The notes: generated by a model from the letters alone, not told the origin. 53,328 nucleotides of DNA from Limiplasma sp964416065 (GCA_964416065.1 CAYQCL010000011.1:1-53328), one strand, 5' to 3'; positions 1 to 8,716 are shown, numbered from the stretch's first letter. Made by a program: numbers and translations.

Positions 1-38
1 AGGCTTCCGCGATACTGGAAAAAATTTTTTGTGAGGTC

Positions 39-575
39 TTGACACGAGCAGATGAGCTTGGGCGTGTGGTCATTCCCAAGGAAATCAGAAGAACGCTGAG
101 AATACGTGAGGGCGACCCTCTGGAGATCTACACCGACAGGGATGGCGAGGTCATCCTTAAGAAGTATTCTCCCATCGGCGAAATGTCGGCGTTTGCAAAG
201 GATTATACGGAATCCATCTTTCGGGCCATGGGGCATATCGCCTGCATCGTGGATCGGGATCAGGTGGTCGCGGCCAGCGGCGTTAGCAAGAAGGAGCTGG
301 CCGATAAGCCGATCAGCCACGATCTGGAAACAGCTATCGCAAACCGCCAGACCGTCGCCATCAATCGGGCGGGCGGCGGCAAGATTGTGGCCGTGACCAA
401 CGAGGAGGACATCACCGGCTATACGGCACAGGTGGTTTCTCCCATCATTGCGGATGGAGAGGCGATCGGCGCGGTGCTGCTTTTGAGCAAGGAGCAGGGC
501 GCCAAGATGGGCGACGCGGAATTGAAGGTGGCCGAGACGGCCGCCGGTATTGTGGGCCGCCAGATGGAACAGTAA
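39..575 (+). CDS. spoVT: Stage V sporulation protein T (AbrB-type regulator), 5' end uncertain
   Basis: SpoVT controls forespore (sigma-G) genes late in sporulation. The N-terminal AbrB/SpoVT swapped-hairpin DNA-binding domain is recognisable (DELGRVVIPKEIRRTLRIRE, then GDPLEIYTD), followed by a GAF-like domain ending in AAGIVGRQMEQ, as in the Bacillus protein. The usual start (MKATGIVRRID) is not present. The frame is open to the window edge but reads KIFCEVLTRADELG there, with no ATG. A TTG at 39 has GAGG only 2 nt upstream, which is too close. The true start may be changed, or the first bases may be an assembly edge. The gene sits just before a SpoVB-like flippase and mazG, the order known from Bacillus. 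Identity is certain; the start is not. Confidence 0.9.
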   Translation: MTRADELGRVVIPKEIRRTLRIREGDPLEIYTDRDGEVILKKYSPIGEMSAFAKDYTESIFRAMGHIACIVDRDQVVAASGVSKKELADKPISHDLETAIANRQTVAINRAGGGKIVAVTNEEDITGYTAQVVSPIIADGEAIGAVLLLSKEQGAKMGDAELKVAETAAGIVGRQMEQ

Positions 576-606
576 ACGCGAGCATGCGCGCCTTCCAAAA
601 CTTGCG

Positions 607-654
607 AAACCGCGGCAATACGCTTATAATAAGCATGCCGCGGTTTTGACTTTT
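607..654 (+). terminator. Rho-independent terminator after spoVT
   Basis: An 11-bp perfect stem (AAACCGCGGCA at 607-617 with its complement at 636-646) encloses a second short palindrome (GCTTAT/ATAAGC). It is followed by T-rich sequence (TTTTGACTTTTT). Confidence 0.85.
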
Positions 655-687
655 TCCGGCAACTTTCTCTTGTTCGGAGGCGTTTCC

Positions 688-2280
688 TTGAGCAATACGC
701 AGAAATCCATCGTCAGCGGTATGACGGTACTGAGCGTCGTGGGCCTGATCTGCAAGATCGTAGGCGCGCTATATCGCATCCCATTGGCCTGGCTTATCGG
801 AGACGAGGGCATGGGCACCTATCAGCTGGTATTTCCGACTTATAATATGCTTCTGACGATCTCCTCGGCCGGTCTTCCGGTGGCGATCAGCCGTATGGTT
901 AGCTTTACACTGGCCCGTGACGATCCCCGAAACGCGCGCCGGATCCTTCGTATCGCGCTGTGCCTGCTCGCGTCGCTTGGCTTCATTGCCATGCTTTTGA
1001 TGATCGTTATGAGCCCGTCGCTGGCCGCCCGTTCGGGCGATCCTTCCACGCAGCCGGGGTTTGTAGCCATCGCGCCGGCCCTGCTGCTCGTATGCGTGAT
1101 GTCCGCCCTGCGCGGCTTTATGCAGGGACAGCAGAACATGGTGCCCACGGCTATTTCCCAGTTGATCGAGCAGGTGGGCAAGGTGTTCGTGGCGCTGCCG
1201 CTGGCCTATTTCGGCATGCGCGTCTCCGTGGCCTACGCCGCGGCGGGGGTGCTGCTGGGGACCTCCATCGCGGAGGGCGCGGCGCTTCTGTTCATGTTCA
1301 TCGTATACTGGCGCAGGAGGGCCGCCTTTAACGCCCTTGAGCAAAACGAGGACGAGCCTGTGCTGGGAAGGCGCGCGCTTGTCAAAAGGCTCCTTTCCCT
1401 GAGCATCCCGATCACGCTGGGCGCGTGCATCGTGCCCATCGCCTCTTTCATCGACAGCGGACTTCTCCTCAACCGTCTGGTGGACGCGGGTATCGAGCGC
1501 GGGACGGCGCTTGGGCTATACGGTCGCTACTCAGGGTATGTGCTTACGCTGATTAACGTACCGACGGCGCTTGCGACAGCGATCTCTATGAGCCTGGTGC
1601 CTTCCATCTCAAGCGCCATGGCGAGGGGAGACGGCAAGGCGATGCGCCATCAGAGCGCTTTGGGCCTCAGGCTTTCCTTCGTGATTGGACTTCCGTGCTC
1701 CGTGGGGATGAGCCTGCTGTCCTCCCAGCTGTTAAGCCTCATCTATCATTTTGACACGCCCCAGACGCTTCGGATCACCGCCGAGCTTTTGAGCCTCTCC
1801 AGCCTGACGATTGTGCTCTTTACGGTTGTGCAGTCCACCAGCGGAATTTTGCAGGGCCTGCGAAAGCAAAGAATTCCGATGTATACCCTTATGGTGGGGG
1901 TAAGTGTGAAGATTTTTCTTAACTATACGTTGATCGGCATGCCGGAAATCAACATCTACGGCGCGCCCATCGCCTCCATCGCTTGCTATACGTTAAGCAT
2001 GCTGCCCAATCTCTTCTATGTGCGCAAATACACCGGCATGAAGCTTGACGTGGTGGGAATTTTCCTGAAACCCGCGCTTGCTGCCCTGCTGATGGGTGGG
2101 CTGTTGTTCTTTGCGATTCGTCTGCTGCCCTCGGGGCGGCTGTGGACGATTTTGCTTGTTGTGATTGGCGTGGTGGGCTACGCGGCCTTCGCGCTGCTTA
2201 CGGGCGCTTTGACACGAGAGGATCTCGCGCCCTTCCTGCGCCGCTTTGGGCGTGGAAAGGCACAAAAGAGGGAGGATTGA
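688..2280 (+). CDS. SpoVB/MurJ-like polysaccharide (lipid II) flippase family protein
   Basis: A predicted polytopic inner-membrane protein of 530 aa with about 14 hydrophobic segments, of the MOP exporter superfamily (SpoVB, YabM, MurJ, Wzx). It would flip an undecaprenyl-linked cell-wall or cortex precursor. Family signature regions include GLICKIVGALYRIPLAWLIG near the start and the LQGLRKQRIPMY segment in the C-terminal half. The start is TTG at 688: CGGAGG lies at 675-680 with 7-nt spacing, whereas the frame extends upstream without an RBS into spoVT. It follows the spoVT terminator and is 2 nt from mazG, so the two are probably co-transcribed. The position next to spoVT matches yabM of Bacillus; the substrate is inferred. 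Confidence 0.85.
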   Translation: MSNTQKSIVSGMTVLSVVGLICKIVGALYRIPLAWLIGDEGMGTYQLVFPTYNMLLTISSAGLPVAISRMVSFTLARDDPRNARRILRIALCLLASLGFIAMLLMIVMSPSLAARSGDPSTQPGFVAIAPALLLVCVMSALRGFMQGQQNMVPTAISQLIEQVGKVFVALPLAYFGMRVSVAYAAAGVLLGTSIAEGAALLFMFIVYWRRRAAFNALEQNEDEPVLGRRALVKRLLSLSIPITLGACIVPIASFIDSGLLLNRLVDAGIERGTALGLYGRYSGYVLTLINVPTALATAISMSLVPSISSAMARGDGKAMRHQSALGLRLSFVIGLPCSVGMSLLSSQLLSLIYHFDTPQTLRITAELLSLSSLTIVLFTVVQSTSGILQGLRKQRIPMYTLMVGVSVKIFLNYTLIGMPEINIYGAPIASIACYTLSMLPNLFYVRKYTGMKLDVVGIFLKPALAALLMGGLLFFAIRLLPSGRLWTILLVVIGVVGYAAFALLTGALTREDLAPFLRRFGRGKAQKRED

Positions 2281-2282
2281 TT

Positions 2283-3734
2283 ATGGAACGCCTAACGATC
2301 GTTACCTTGGGCACAGGCGGCGAATTCTTTTTGACGCGCGGCGTGGAGCGCGCCCTGAGGGAGGCGCGAAGCGTGGTGCTGCGCACAGGGCGGCATCCGA
2401 TGGCATCGTTTCTCCAGAAAGAGGCCCTCGCCTTCGATACGCTCGATTCGCTGTATGATGAATGCGAGGATTTTGACACCTTTAACCGCGCGGCGGCGGT
2501 TAAGCTGCTCTCACTGTGTGAGAAAAATCCCGTGTGCTATGCCGTGAGCGACGCGGCCTTTGACAGTACAGTCTCGACCCTGCAGCGCCTGAAGCCGCGC
2601 GGCGCGGATGTGCTCGTGCTTCCCGGGGTGAGCCATGCCGATCGCTGCCTGGCCATGCTGGAAACGGCCTCGGCATCCATACGGCTTTATGCCGCTTCGG
2701 AGTTCCTTGGCGCGCGCGTCTCGCCCGAGGAGCCCCTGCTTTTGATGGAGCTGCACAGCCGTGAATGCGCGGGAGAGTGCAAGCTGAAGCTGATGGAGCT
2801 TCTGCCGGAGGAAGTCGGCGTCATTCTCTTCAGAGGCGACGAGCAAACAGGTACCCTTGAAAAGACAGAGCTTCCGCTTTATGAGCTGGACCGCCAGCCC
2901 GCTTATGACCATCTGACGGCGGTCTATGTCCCCGCCGTGCCCATGGAGGCCCGCGCCCGCTATGATATGGATGATCTGATTCATGTGATGACTCGCCTCC
3001 GCGCGCCGGACGGCTGCCCATGGGATCGCGAGCAGACCTACGAAAGCCTTTTGCCCAGTCTGCTTGAGGAAAGCTACGAATATATTCAAGCCGTTCGCGA
3101 CGGCGATGTCGATCATATGTACGACGAGCTGGGAGACGTGCTTTTGCAGGTGGTTTTTCACGCGGAGATCGCGCGGCAGCACGGGGACTTCGACATCTAT
3201 GACGTGACCAGCGCGATCTGCCGGAAAATGATCGAGCGGCATACGCATATCTTCGGCTCCGCCCGAGCGGATACGGCGGATCAGGTGCTGGATAATTGGG
3301 AGGCGATCAAGCGCAGCCAGCGCGGCATTACCACCCACGCTCAGGCGATGGAAAACGTCTCCACCGGCCTCTCCCCGCTGCTTCGCGCAAGCAAGGTGCA
3401 GCATAAGGCGCATAAGGTTCATTTCGACTTTACGGATGCCGCCGAGGCGCTTTCAAAGGTATATGAGGAGGCGGACGAGGTCGCGCAGAATCTTCGCGAC
3501 AGCGCGGATCCCGAGGAGGAACTGGGCGATTTGCTCTTCGCGGCGGTCAACGTCTGCCGTTTGTGTGGCAAGGACGCGGATATGGCGCTCCATTTTGCCA
3601 CCAATAAGTTCATTTCGCGCTTTCGGAATATGGAAAACGCCATAAAAAAGTCAGGAAAATGCATTGAGGACTTGACTTTATCGGAAATGGATGTATACTG
3701 GAACGTAGGAAAGCAAGGCGAAAGAAGGGTTTAA
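2283..3734 (+). CDS. mazG: Tetrapyrrole methylase-like / MazG nucleotide pyrophosphohydrolase fusion (YabN type)
   Basis: A protein of 483 aa. Residues about 1-220 form a SAM-dependent tetrapyrrole-methylase-like domain (RLTIVTLGTGGEFFLTRG at the N-terminus). Residues from about 235 carry MazG: PWDREQTYESL, the metal-binding EESYE and the ELGDVLLQVVFH helix. A second, shorter MazG repeat follows (EEADEVAQN and EELGDLLFAAVNVC). MazG removes pyrophosphate from non-canonical NTPs; the role of the methylase half is unknown. The start is ATG 2283 with GGAGG at 2271-2275. The last coding part contains the promoter of hup. The spoVT-flippase-mazG-hup order is conserved in Firmicutes. Confidence 0.93.
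   Translation: MERLTIVTLGTGGEFFLTRGVERALREARSVVLRTGRHPMASFLQKEALAFDTLDSLYDECEDFDTFNRAAAVKLLSLCEKNPVCYAVSDAAFDSTVSTLQRLKPRGADVLVLPGVSHADRCLAMLETASASIRLYAASEFLGARVSPEEPLLLMELHSRECAGECKLKLMELLPEEVGVILFRGDEQTGTLEKTELPLYELDRQPAYDHLTAVYVPAVPMEARARYDMDDLIHVMTRLRAPDGCPWDREQTYESLLPSLLEESYEYIQAVRDGDVDHMYDELGDVLLQVVFHAEIARQHGDFDIYDVTSAICRKMIERHTHIFGSARADTADQVLDNWEAIKRSQRGITTHAQAMENVSTGLSPLLRASKVQHKAHKVHFDFTDAAEALSKVYEEADEVAQNLRDSADPEEELGDLLFAAVNVCRLCGKDADMALHFATNKFISRFRNMENAIKKSGKCIEDLTLSEMDVYWNVGKQGERRV
3672..3699 (+). promoter_or_regulatory. Promoter of hup inside the mazG 3' end
   Basis: TTGACT (3672-3677) and TATACT (3694-3699) are separated by 16 nt. They lie in the last codons of mazG, about 120 nt ahead of the HU start, giving HU its own sigma-A type promoter. 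Confidence 0.75.
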
Positions 3735-3821
3735 GAAAAAAACCGATGGGACCGCGCTTTCCATATGGCGACCCTGACGTACCATGCTCGTGCATGGCTA
3801 AATCAAAGGAGGTAACTTATA

Positions 3822-4097
3822 ATGAACAAAGCTGAATTGACTGCCGCCATTGTTAAGAAGACCGGTTTCACCAAGAAGGATGCCGAAAAGGCCATTGCCG
3901 CTATGACTGAGGTTATCACCGAGACCCTCGCTGCTGGCGAGAAGGTTCAGATCGTTGGCTTCGGCGGCTTTGAGGTTCGCAATCGTCCTGCGCGCGTTGC
4001 CCGCAACCCGCGCACCGGCGAGCAGATTCAGATCGAGGCTTCCAAGGCCCCTGTTTTCAAGGCTGGCAAGGCTCTGAAGGACAGCGTGAACGAGTAA
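3822..4097 (+). CDS. hup: HU family nucleoid DNA-binding protein
   Basis: A protein of 91 aa, the typical HU length. It bends DNA non-specifically and compacts the nucleoid as a homodimer. The signature is complete: MNKAELTAAIVKKTGFTKKD at the N-terminus, VQIVGFGGFEVRNRPARVARNPRTG forming the beta-arm (the FGxF motif and the RNPxTG arm tip), and a C-terminal helix with KALKDSVN. The RBS AAAGGAGG is very strong. Codons are strongly biased compared with neighbours, as expected for an abundant protein. A dedicated promoter precedes it and a terminator follows. Confidence 0.97.
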   Translation: MNKAELTAAIVKKTGFTKKDAEKAIAAMTEVITETLAAGEKVQIVGFGGFEVRNRPARVARNPRTGEQIQIEASKAPVFKAGKALKDSVNE

Positions 4098-4129
4098 GTT
4101 TTTCCGACCACTGCCTACGATGGCGGTAT

Positions 4130-4162
4130 AAGCGTCCATGCATCGGCTTGGGCGCTTTTTTT
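4130..4162 (+). terminator. Rho-independent terminator after hup
   Basis: A 9-bp stem (AAGCGTCCA 4130-4138 with TGGGCGCTT 4149-4157, one G-U pair) is followed by a run of T. Confidence 0.85.
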
Positions 4163-4214
4163 AATGTCCTTTATGCAGCGATTCCCGCCTGGAAATGCGA
4201 AGAGAATCGGAAGA

Positions 4215-5060
4215 TCAGTCCCTCTTGATTCGCTCCCAAAACGCGGGAAGAACTTCTTCAAAGCACACGCCATAGCGCAGAGGCTCGCCGCCTGCGAGGG
4301 TCAGCCGGATGCTTCGATGCGTCAGATCAAGCGCCGTCTCAACGGCGGCGCGAAGCTCCTGGCCGTTCATCAGCGCGCCCAGAAGAAAGGACGCGAAGAC
4401 ATCACCGGTTCCATGAAAAACTCCCTCAAACCGTTCTCGGAATAAAAAGATAGGACGTTCCATGCCGCGCTGGAAGAGCGCGACGCCCGTCTGACCGGCA
4501 CGGAAACCGATATCCGTTATAACGACGTTTTCGGGCCCAAGCTCGCCTAAACGACGGCAAAAGCCGGCAACCGCCTCCTGGTCGGCGTTTTCCCCAGGAT
4601 AGGGCTCGTTGAGCAAAAAGGCGGCCTCTGTTATATTGGGCACGATGGTGCGCGCGCGGCTGCACAGGCGGCGCATTTGCGAGGGGATACTGTGATCCAT
4701 CAGGGAATACATGCGGCCATGATCGCCAAAGGCCGGATCGACAAAGATATGCGTGCGCTCGTCCGTAAGCCGGTCGATCATTTGAAGAATCTGATCGACC
4801 TGTGCGCCGGAGGCGAGATAACCGGAGTAGAAGGCGTCAAAACGCAGGCGGAGCGTAGATAGGTGACGGACGATCGGATCGAGCTGATCGCTCAGATCCA
4901 GATGGGTATAGCCCGTGAATTCACCGGTATGTGTGCTTAAAAGCGCCGTGGGAATGACGGCCGTGTTGATTCCGGCGGCGGAAAGAATCGGAAGCGCCAC
5001 CGTAAGCGAGCAGCGTCCCACACAAGAAATATCGTGTACGGCGACCGCGTGCTTCTGCAT
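4215..5060 (-). CDS. Pyridoxamine/pyridoxal kinase-like PfkB-superfamily kinase
   Basis: A protein of 281 aa resembling PdxY/PdxK-type kinases, which phosphorylate B6 vitamers (pyridoxal, pyridoxamine) with ATP for PLP salvage. Visible features are the N-terminal VHDISCVGRCSL substrate region, LLSTHTGEFTGY, and the C-terminal catalytic anion-hole GTGD (217-220) followed by FASFLLGAL. The start is the ATG at 5060, because AAAGGAG lies 9 nt upstream; the TTG three codons earlier is only 1 nt from the RBS. It is monocistronic with its own promoter and converges with hup. A ThiD-type hydroxymethylpyrimidine kinase is the main alternative. Confidence 0.85.
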   Translation of the reverse strand: MQKHAVAVHDISCVGRCSLTVALPILSAAGINTAVIPTALLSTHTGEFTGYTHLDLSDQLDPIVRHLSTLRLRFDAFYSGYLASGAQVDQILQMIDRLTDERTHIFVDPAFGDHGRMYSLMDHSIPSQMRRLCSRARTIVPNITEAAFLLNEPYPGENADQEAVAGFCRRLGELGPENVVITDIGFRAGQTGVALFQRGMERPIFLFRERFEGVFHGTGDVFASFLLGALMNGQELRAAVETALDLTHRSIRLTLAGGEPLRYGVCFEEVLPAFWERIKRD

Positions 5061-5090
5061 CTTCGCCAACTCCTTTCAAGGCTTTCCTTG

Positions 5091-5118
5091 ATCATACATG
5101 ATTTTTCATGATTTGCAA
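5091..5118 (-). promoter_or_regulatory. Promoter of the pyridoxamine kinase gene
   Basis: On the minus strand TTGCAA (5118-5113) and TATGAT (5096-5091) are spaced by 16 nt, just upstream of the RBS. Confidence 0.65.
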
Positions 5119-5130
5119 CCACCCGCGGGC

Positions 5131-5700
5131 TCAGAACGGATCAAACTGAATGACATAAAGAAGCGCCAGCATGGTCGTGCCGCAGGAAATTTCATTGCGC
5201 CGAAGCATGCGGAGCGCTTCCTTCCGCGTCACCCAGCGCATATCCTCGACCTCGTTTGCGTCAGAGCCGCGCACTTTCTCCTGAACCTTCGCGGCGAAAA
5301 GGTGAATGGTGAGATCGGACAGGCCGTTATCGGGATTCTGACTTGCCAGAAACGTCAGGCTGCGAAGCGTAAAGCCGGTTTCCTCCAAGCACTCCCGACG
5401 GACGGCCTCCTCCGGCGTCTCGCCTGTCTCTACGCGCCCAGCGGGAATCTCCCATTCAAGGCGACCGGTACTATAGCGCTTGGAACAGATGAGCAAAATC
5501 CGCCCTTCATGATCAAACAGCACAGCGGCAACGGAGGCATGCGGCATATGGATCCGATGCCAGACGGGAAGAATCTCCCCGTTCGGCAATTCAACGCGAT
5601 CCGCGTACAGGGTCAGCCAGTCGCTTTCATAGATTATATGGTTGTCAAGGCGCTTGGGGAATCCGTCAGGGATGCCATTTTCATCGGAATGTATGTTCAT
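5131..5700 (-). CDS. Nudix hydrolase, ADP-ribose pyrophosphatase-like
   Basis: A protein of 189 aa. The Nudix box spans residues 88-110, with all consensus positions (G88, the E of VETGE, REC, LEE, TG). The upstream WEIPAG motif is typical of ADP-ribose pyrophosphatases (NudF/YqkG), which split ADP-ribose to AMP and ribose-5-phosphate. The start is ATG 5700 with AAAGGAG 5 nt upstream; the open frame continues further upstream without an RBS. It lies between the pyridoxamine kinase and the cobalamin importer genes on the same strand. The exact substrate is inferred from family resemblance. Confidence 0.88.
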   Translation of the reverse strand: MNIHSDENGIPDGFPKRLDNHIIYESDWLTLYADRVELPNGEILPVWHRIHMPHASVAAVLFDHEGRILLICSKRYSTGRLEWEIPAGRVETGETPEEAVRRECLEETGFTLRSLTFLASQNPDNGLSDLTIHLFAAKVQEKVRGSDANEVEDMRWVTRKEALRMLRRNEISCGTTMLALLYVIQFDPF

Positions 5701-5840
5701 GAGAGAGCTCCTTTGCGGCAATCCGCGAACTGACAGTAACACGAATCGAGCGTTCGGTCAAGGAAATTTATAGGACGGTCGGAACGAATATCCGTGTCTG
5801 GATCAAATCTTTGCTTTCCGGACATGGGCAGGACTTTCGG

Positions 5841-5908
5841 AAAACGAAGCCGCTCGAGACGCTTAAAGCGGCGGATGCTCTCCGCAGCCTTAAGCGCCCC
5901 GAGCGGTT
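5841..5908 (-). terminator. Long terminator-like hairpin downstream of btuD
   Basis: CCGCTC (5850-5855) pairs with GAGCGG (5901-5906), and CGCTTAA (5860-5866) pairs with TTAAGCG (5890-5896). Inside them GCGGA/TCCGC forms an apical stem. On the minus strand the stem is followed by only four T (5844-5841), so termination is plausible but weak. Confidence 0.5.
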
Positions 5909-5949
5909 AAAAACCAAAGAGATAAAAAACGAACTTCTTGTTCGCCGCG

Positions 5950-6714
5950 TTATCGCCATTGACCGAGCATGTCCCGCATCCATTGGTATACGTCCATATC
6001 ATAGACGGCATGCAGATTTTCAGGCGTCAGAACATCGCTGATTTGTCCCTGGGAAACGCATCGACCCTGATTCATCAGTACCGCGTGTGTCCCATATCTT
6101 CGGGCAAGGCTCAAATCATGCACCACGGAGAGGACGGCGCGGCCCGGCTTTGCCAGCCAGTCCTGAATCAGCGAAAAGATGTGCTTTTGATACACCAGGT
6201 CGAGATGGTTGGCAGGCTCGTCCAGAAGCAGAATTTGCGGATCCTGCGCAAACACCTGCGCCAGAAAGGCACGCTGTAGCTCGCCGCCGGAAAGCGTCAA
6301 CACGTTGGCATGGCGAAGCTCCTCAAGACCGGTCGCCCGTAACGCCTGGCTTACACACGCCTTGCCTTCTGCGTCGCGGCCGGAAAGAAAGTCGGAGGCA
6401 TATGCGTAGCGTCCCAGGCCCACGATTTCCTCTACGGAAAAGGCGTAGCCGACGCTATGGCGCTGGGATAGGACGCCAATCCGGCGGGCCAGCTTGGCGG
6501 GCCTATAGGCGCGTATATCCTCTCCCTCAAGCTCTATCCTGCCGGTATACGGCACGCCCTGAGAGATCGCGTCGATCAGTGTGCTCTTGCCCGCACCGTT
6601 GGGGCCGACCAACATCAGCCATTGGCCCTCCTTGAGGGAAAAGGAAAGATGGTTCACCGCCGGATGAGCGCCATAGCAAACCGTTACGTTTTTTGCTTTT
6701 AGCATCCCGCTCAC
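5950..6714 (-). CDS. btuD: Cobalamin ABC importer, ATP-binding protein
   Basis: A protein of 254 aa and the cytoplasmic ATPase of a FecCDE/BtuCDF type II importer. It has Walker A GPNGAGKST (37-45), Q-loop region VLSQRHSVG, signature LSGGELQRAFLAQ (from 141), Walker B ILLLDEP (161-167) and switch His in VVHDLS. It overlaps the permease stop by GTGA. GTG 6714 gives MSGMLKAK, and an ATG at 6705 with AGGTGAG upstream is an equally good start. The cobalamin substrate is inferred from the B12 riboswitch upstream of btuF, not from the protein itself, since iron-siderophore ATPases look alike. Confidence 0.88.
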   Translation of the reverse strand: MSGMLKAKNVTVCYGAHPAVNHLSFSLKEGQWLMLVGPNGAGKSTLIDAISQGVPYTGRIELEGEDIRAYRPAKLARRIGVLSQRHSVGYAFSVEEIVGLGRYAYASDFLSGRDAEGKACVSQALRATGLEELRHANVLTLSGGELQRAFLAQVFAQDPQILLLDEPANHLDLVYQKHIFSLIQDWLAKPGRAVLSVVHDLSLARRYGTHAVLMNQGRCVSQGQISDVLTPENLHAVYDMDVYQWMRDMLGQWR

Positions 6715-7736
6715 CTGACCCTTCTGGTGCGGTAAAAGATGATCACAAAGGCTACCGCGCCCACTAGCGACGTGACCACGCCGATGGAAAGCTCGATGGG
6801 GCTGAGCAGCGTGCGGGCGAGCAGATCCGCCAGAAGGAGGAAGATCGCGCCGGAAAACATCGAGGCGGGCAGCAGACGCTTATGATTGGGACCGGCCACC
6901 ATGCGCGCCATATGGGGTGTAACCAGTCCCACAAAGCTGATCGCGCCGCCGATGGAAACGGATACGCCGATGGTCACCGATACCGCGATAAGAATCATCA
7001 GTTTCACCCGCCTGACGTTTACGCCGATATGGCGCGCGTTATCCTCGCCAACGGCAAAGGCATTGAGTTCCCGCGCATAGCGCAAAAGGAGCGCGCCGCA
7101 TATCAGCAGCGTCAAAAAAAGGATCCCCGCCTGCCCATAGCCTGTGCCGGAAAGGGAACCCAGCATCCAGAAGGTGATGGAGCGCACGCGCTCTCCGGCG
7201 AAGGAAATGATCAGCGTTATGAGGCTGGACGCAAACATGGAAAAAATGACGCCGATGAGGATGATGCTGTTGGTGGACAGCGATCGATCCAGGGCATAGG
7301 TAAAGGAAAGAATCAGAATCAGCGATAAAAACGCGAAAAGCATGGCCATGACCATTGTGCTGCCATAGGACGTTCCCGGAAGGGGAAGGGCGAGAGCGAT
7401 GACCGCGCCCAACGACGCTCCCGAGGATACGCCTAAGGTGGAGCCGTCCGCCAGGGGATTTTGCAAAAGCCCCTGCATCGCCGCGCCGCACAACGAAAGC
7501 GCCGCTCCCATCAGCGCCACGTTGAGCACGCGGGGCAGCCGGACGTTGAGAATGACGCTTTTGGAAATGCCCGCCGGAACCTCCAGTCCCCAAAGGGTAT
7601 TCCAGATTGCCGTGAGGGTGTCCTTGGGCGGAATGGATACGCTGCCCACACAGACGCACAGAAGCATGACGCCGATAAGGGCCATTGCAAATAGCACGTA
7701 GGTTCGAGGCGTAAAGCGTTCAGAAACAGCTCTCAT
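6711..7736 (-). CDS. btuC: Cobalamin ABC importer, FecCD/BtuC-type permease
   Basis: A protein of 341 aa with about ten transmembrane helices, the usual FecCD/BtuC length. Recognisable family segments are RLPRVLNVALMGAALSLCGA, LQNPLADGSTLGVSSGASLG and the cytoplasmic coupling region GAISFVGLVTPHMARM. It would form the homodimeric membrane channel for cobalamin. The start is ATG 7736 with GGGAG upstream. It lies downstream of btuF with a terminator hairpin between them, and overlaps btuD by 4 nt. Confidence 0.9.
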   Translation of the reverse strand: MRAVSERFTPRTYVLFAMALIGVMLLCVCVGSVSIPPKDTLTAIWNTLWGLEVPAGISKSVILNVRLPRVLNVALMGAALSLCGAAMQGLLQNPLADGSTLGVSSGASLGAVIALALPLPGTSYGSTMVMAMLFAFLSLILILSFTYALDRSLSTNSIILIGVIFSMFASSLITLIISFAGERVRSITFWMLGSLSGTGYGQAGILFLTLLICGALLLRYARELNAFAVGEDNARHIGVNVRRVKLMILIAVSVTIGVSVSIGGAISFVGLVTPHMARMVAGPNHKRLLPASMFSGAIFLLLADLLARTLLSPIELSIGVVTSLVGAVAFVIIFYRTRRVR

Positions 7737-7754
7737 AGTGTTTTCTCCCTATGT

Positions 7755-7783
7755 AAAAAAAGGGGAGCCGCGCCGGGCTCCCC
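7755..7783 (-). terminator. Terminator/attenuator between btuF and btuC
   Basis: On the minus strand GGGGAGCC (7783-7776) pairs with GGCTCCCC (7769-7762) and is followed by seven T. It lies inside the operon, so it probably lowers permease/ATPase expression relative to the binding protein. Confidence 0.8.
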
Positions 7784-7798
7784 ATTGGGATTCTCGGG

Positions 7799-8716
7799 TC
7801 AGGCGGCGGGTTCCTCTTCGGTCACTCCATTGAGAAAGTTGTACAGCTCGATCGCCGCGTCCCTCAGGCGGGGGCCGGGGCGGGAGATGGCGTTTGAGTC
7901 GGCATTGAACACGTTGCCGTTGACAACGGCCTTCAGATCATTCCAGCCCGCGCGGCCCAAAATCTCTTCCACGGGGGTGGGGCCCTCGCCGTAGTACATG
8001 GTGATGGTTACAATGTAGTCGGGGTCGCGCTCCAAAACCTGCTCTTCCGAGATGGCCTGCCAGCCATCTACGTCGGCAAAGGCATTGGTCAGACCGCACA
8101 TGGAGGCCAGCTCGTCCATGAAGGTATGGGCGCCCGCCGTCCAAAGCCCCCATTGCAGGGGAGAGACCTCGAAGTATACGGTCTTGCCAGCGCTTTCGGA
8201 CTTGGCAGCGATTTCGTCAAATGTGCCCTGCATGTCCGCGATAAGCGCTTCCGCCTCGACGCCCCTGCCCATCAGCGCACCGATCATACGGATGGCGGTG
8301 TATACGCCGTCAATGTCCTCGGCATTACTGACGACGACGCGCACGCCGTTTTCTTCCAGCCTGTTGACCTGCTCCTCGGATTGGGCCATGTCGCTCATCA
8401 GCACGACCTGTGGCTCCAACGCGAGGATTTCCTCAATGTTGGTGTCAGCACCGGACTGAACCACAGGCACCTCAAGAATGGATTCAGGGTAGTCGCAATA
8501 TTCGCCGCGCCCTACCAGAGCGTCCTCACAGCCCAGCGCGCAAAGAATTTCACAGTCCGAGGGGGTGAGCGCCACGATGCGGGTGGCGGGCTCGGTCAGG
8601 GTGATCTCACGGTCATACATATCGGTGACAGTGATGGAGGGGGATTCGGCGAAGGCGGCGGTCATGCACAGCGTCATCGCTATGGCGAGGAATAGGGAAA
8701 CGAATCTTTTGAGCAT
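7799..8716 (-). CDS. btuF: Cobalamin-type periplasmic/substrate-binding protein
   Basis: A protein of 305 aa of the helical-backbone metal/cobalamin/siderophore binding family (BtuF, FhuD). It has a signal peptide (MLKRFVSLFLAIAMTLCM, then TAAFA) with an AxA signal peptidase I site near residue 23. No lipobox cysteine is visible at the cleavage site, which is unusual for a monoderm. Typical segments are TRIVALTPSDCEILCALGC, LVGRGEYCDYP and the C-terminal ISRPGPRLRDAAIELYNFL. It is the first gene after an AdoCbl riboswitch, which supports cobalamin or a corrinoid as ligand. The start is ATG 8716 with AGGAGG upstream. Confidence 0.88.
   Translation of the reverse strand: MLKRFVSLFLAIAMTLCMTAAFAESPSITVTDMYDREITLTEPATRIVALTPSDCEILCALGCEDALVGRGEYCDYPESILEVPVVQSGADTNIEEILALEPQVVLMSDMAQSEEQVNRLEENGVRVVVSNAEDIDGVYTAIRMIGALMGRGVEAEALIADMQGTFDEIAAKSESAGKTVYFEVSPLQWGLWTAGAHTFMDELASMCGLTNAFADVDGWQAISEEQVLERDPDYIVTITMYYGEGPTPVEEILGRAGWNDLKAVVNGNVFNADSNAISRPGPRLRDAAIELYNFLNGVTEEEPAA

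Noticed and set aside
2511..3422. A 303-codon minus-strand frame inside mazG
   Set aside because: Shadow of the MazG reading frame without RBS or recognisable domain.
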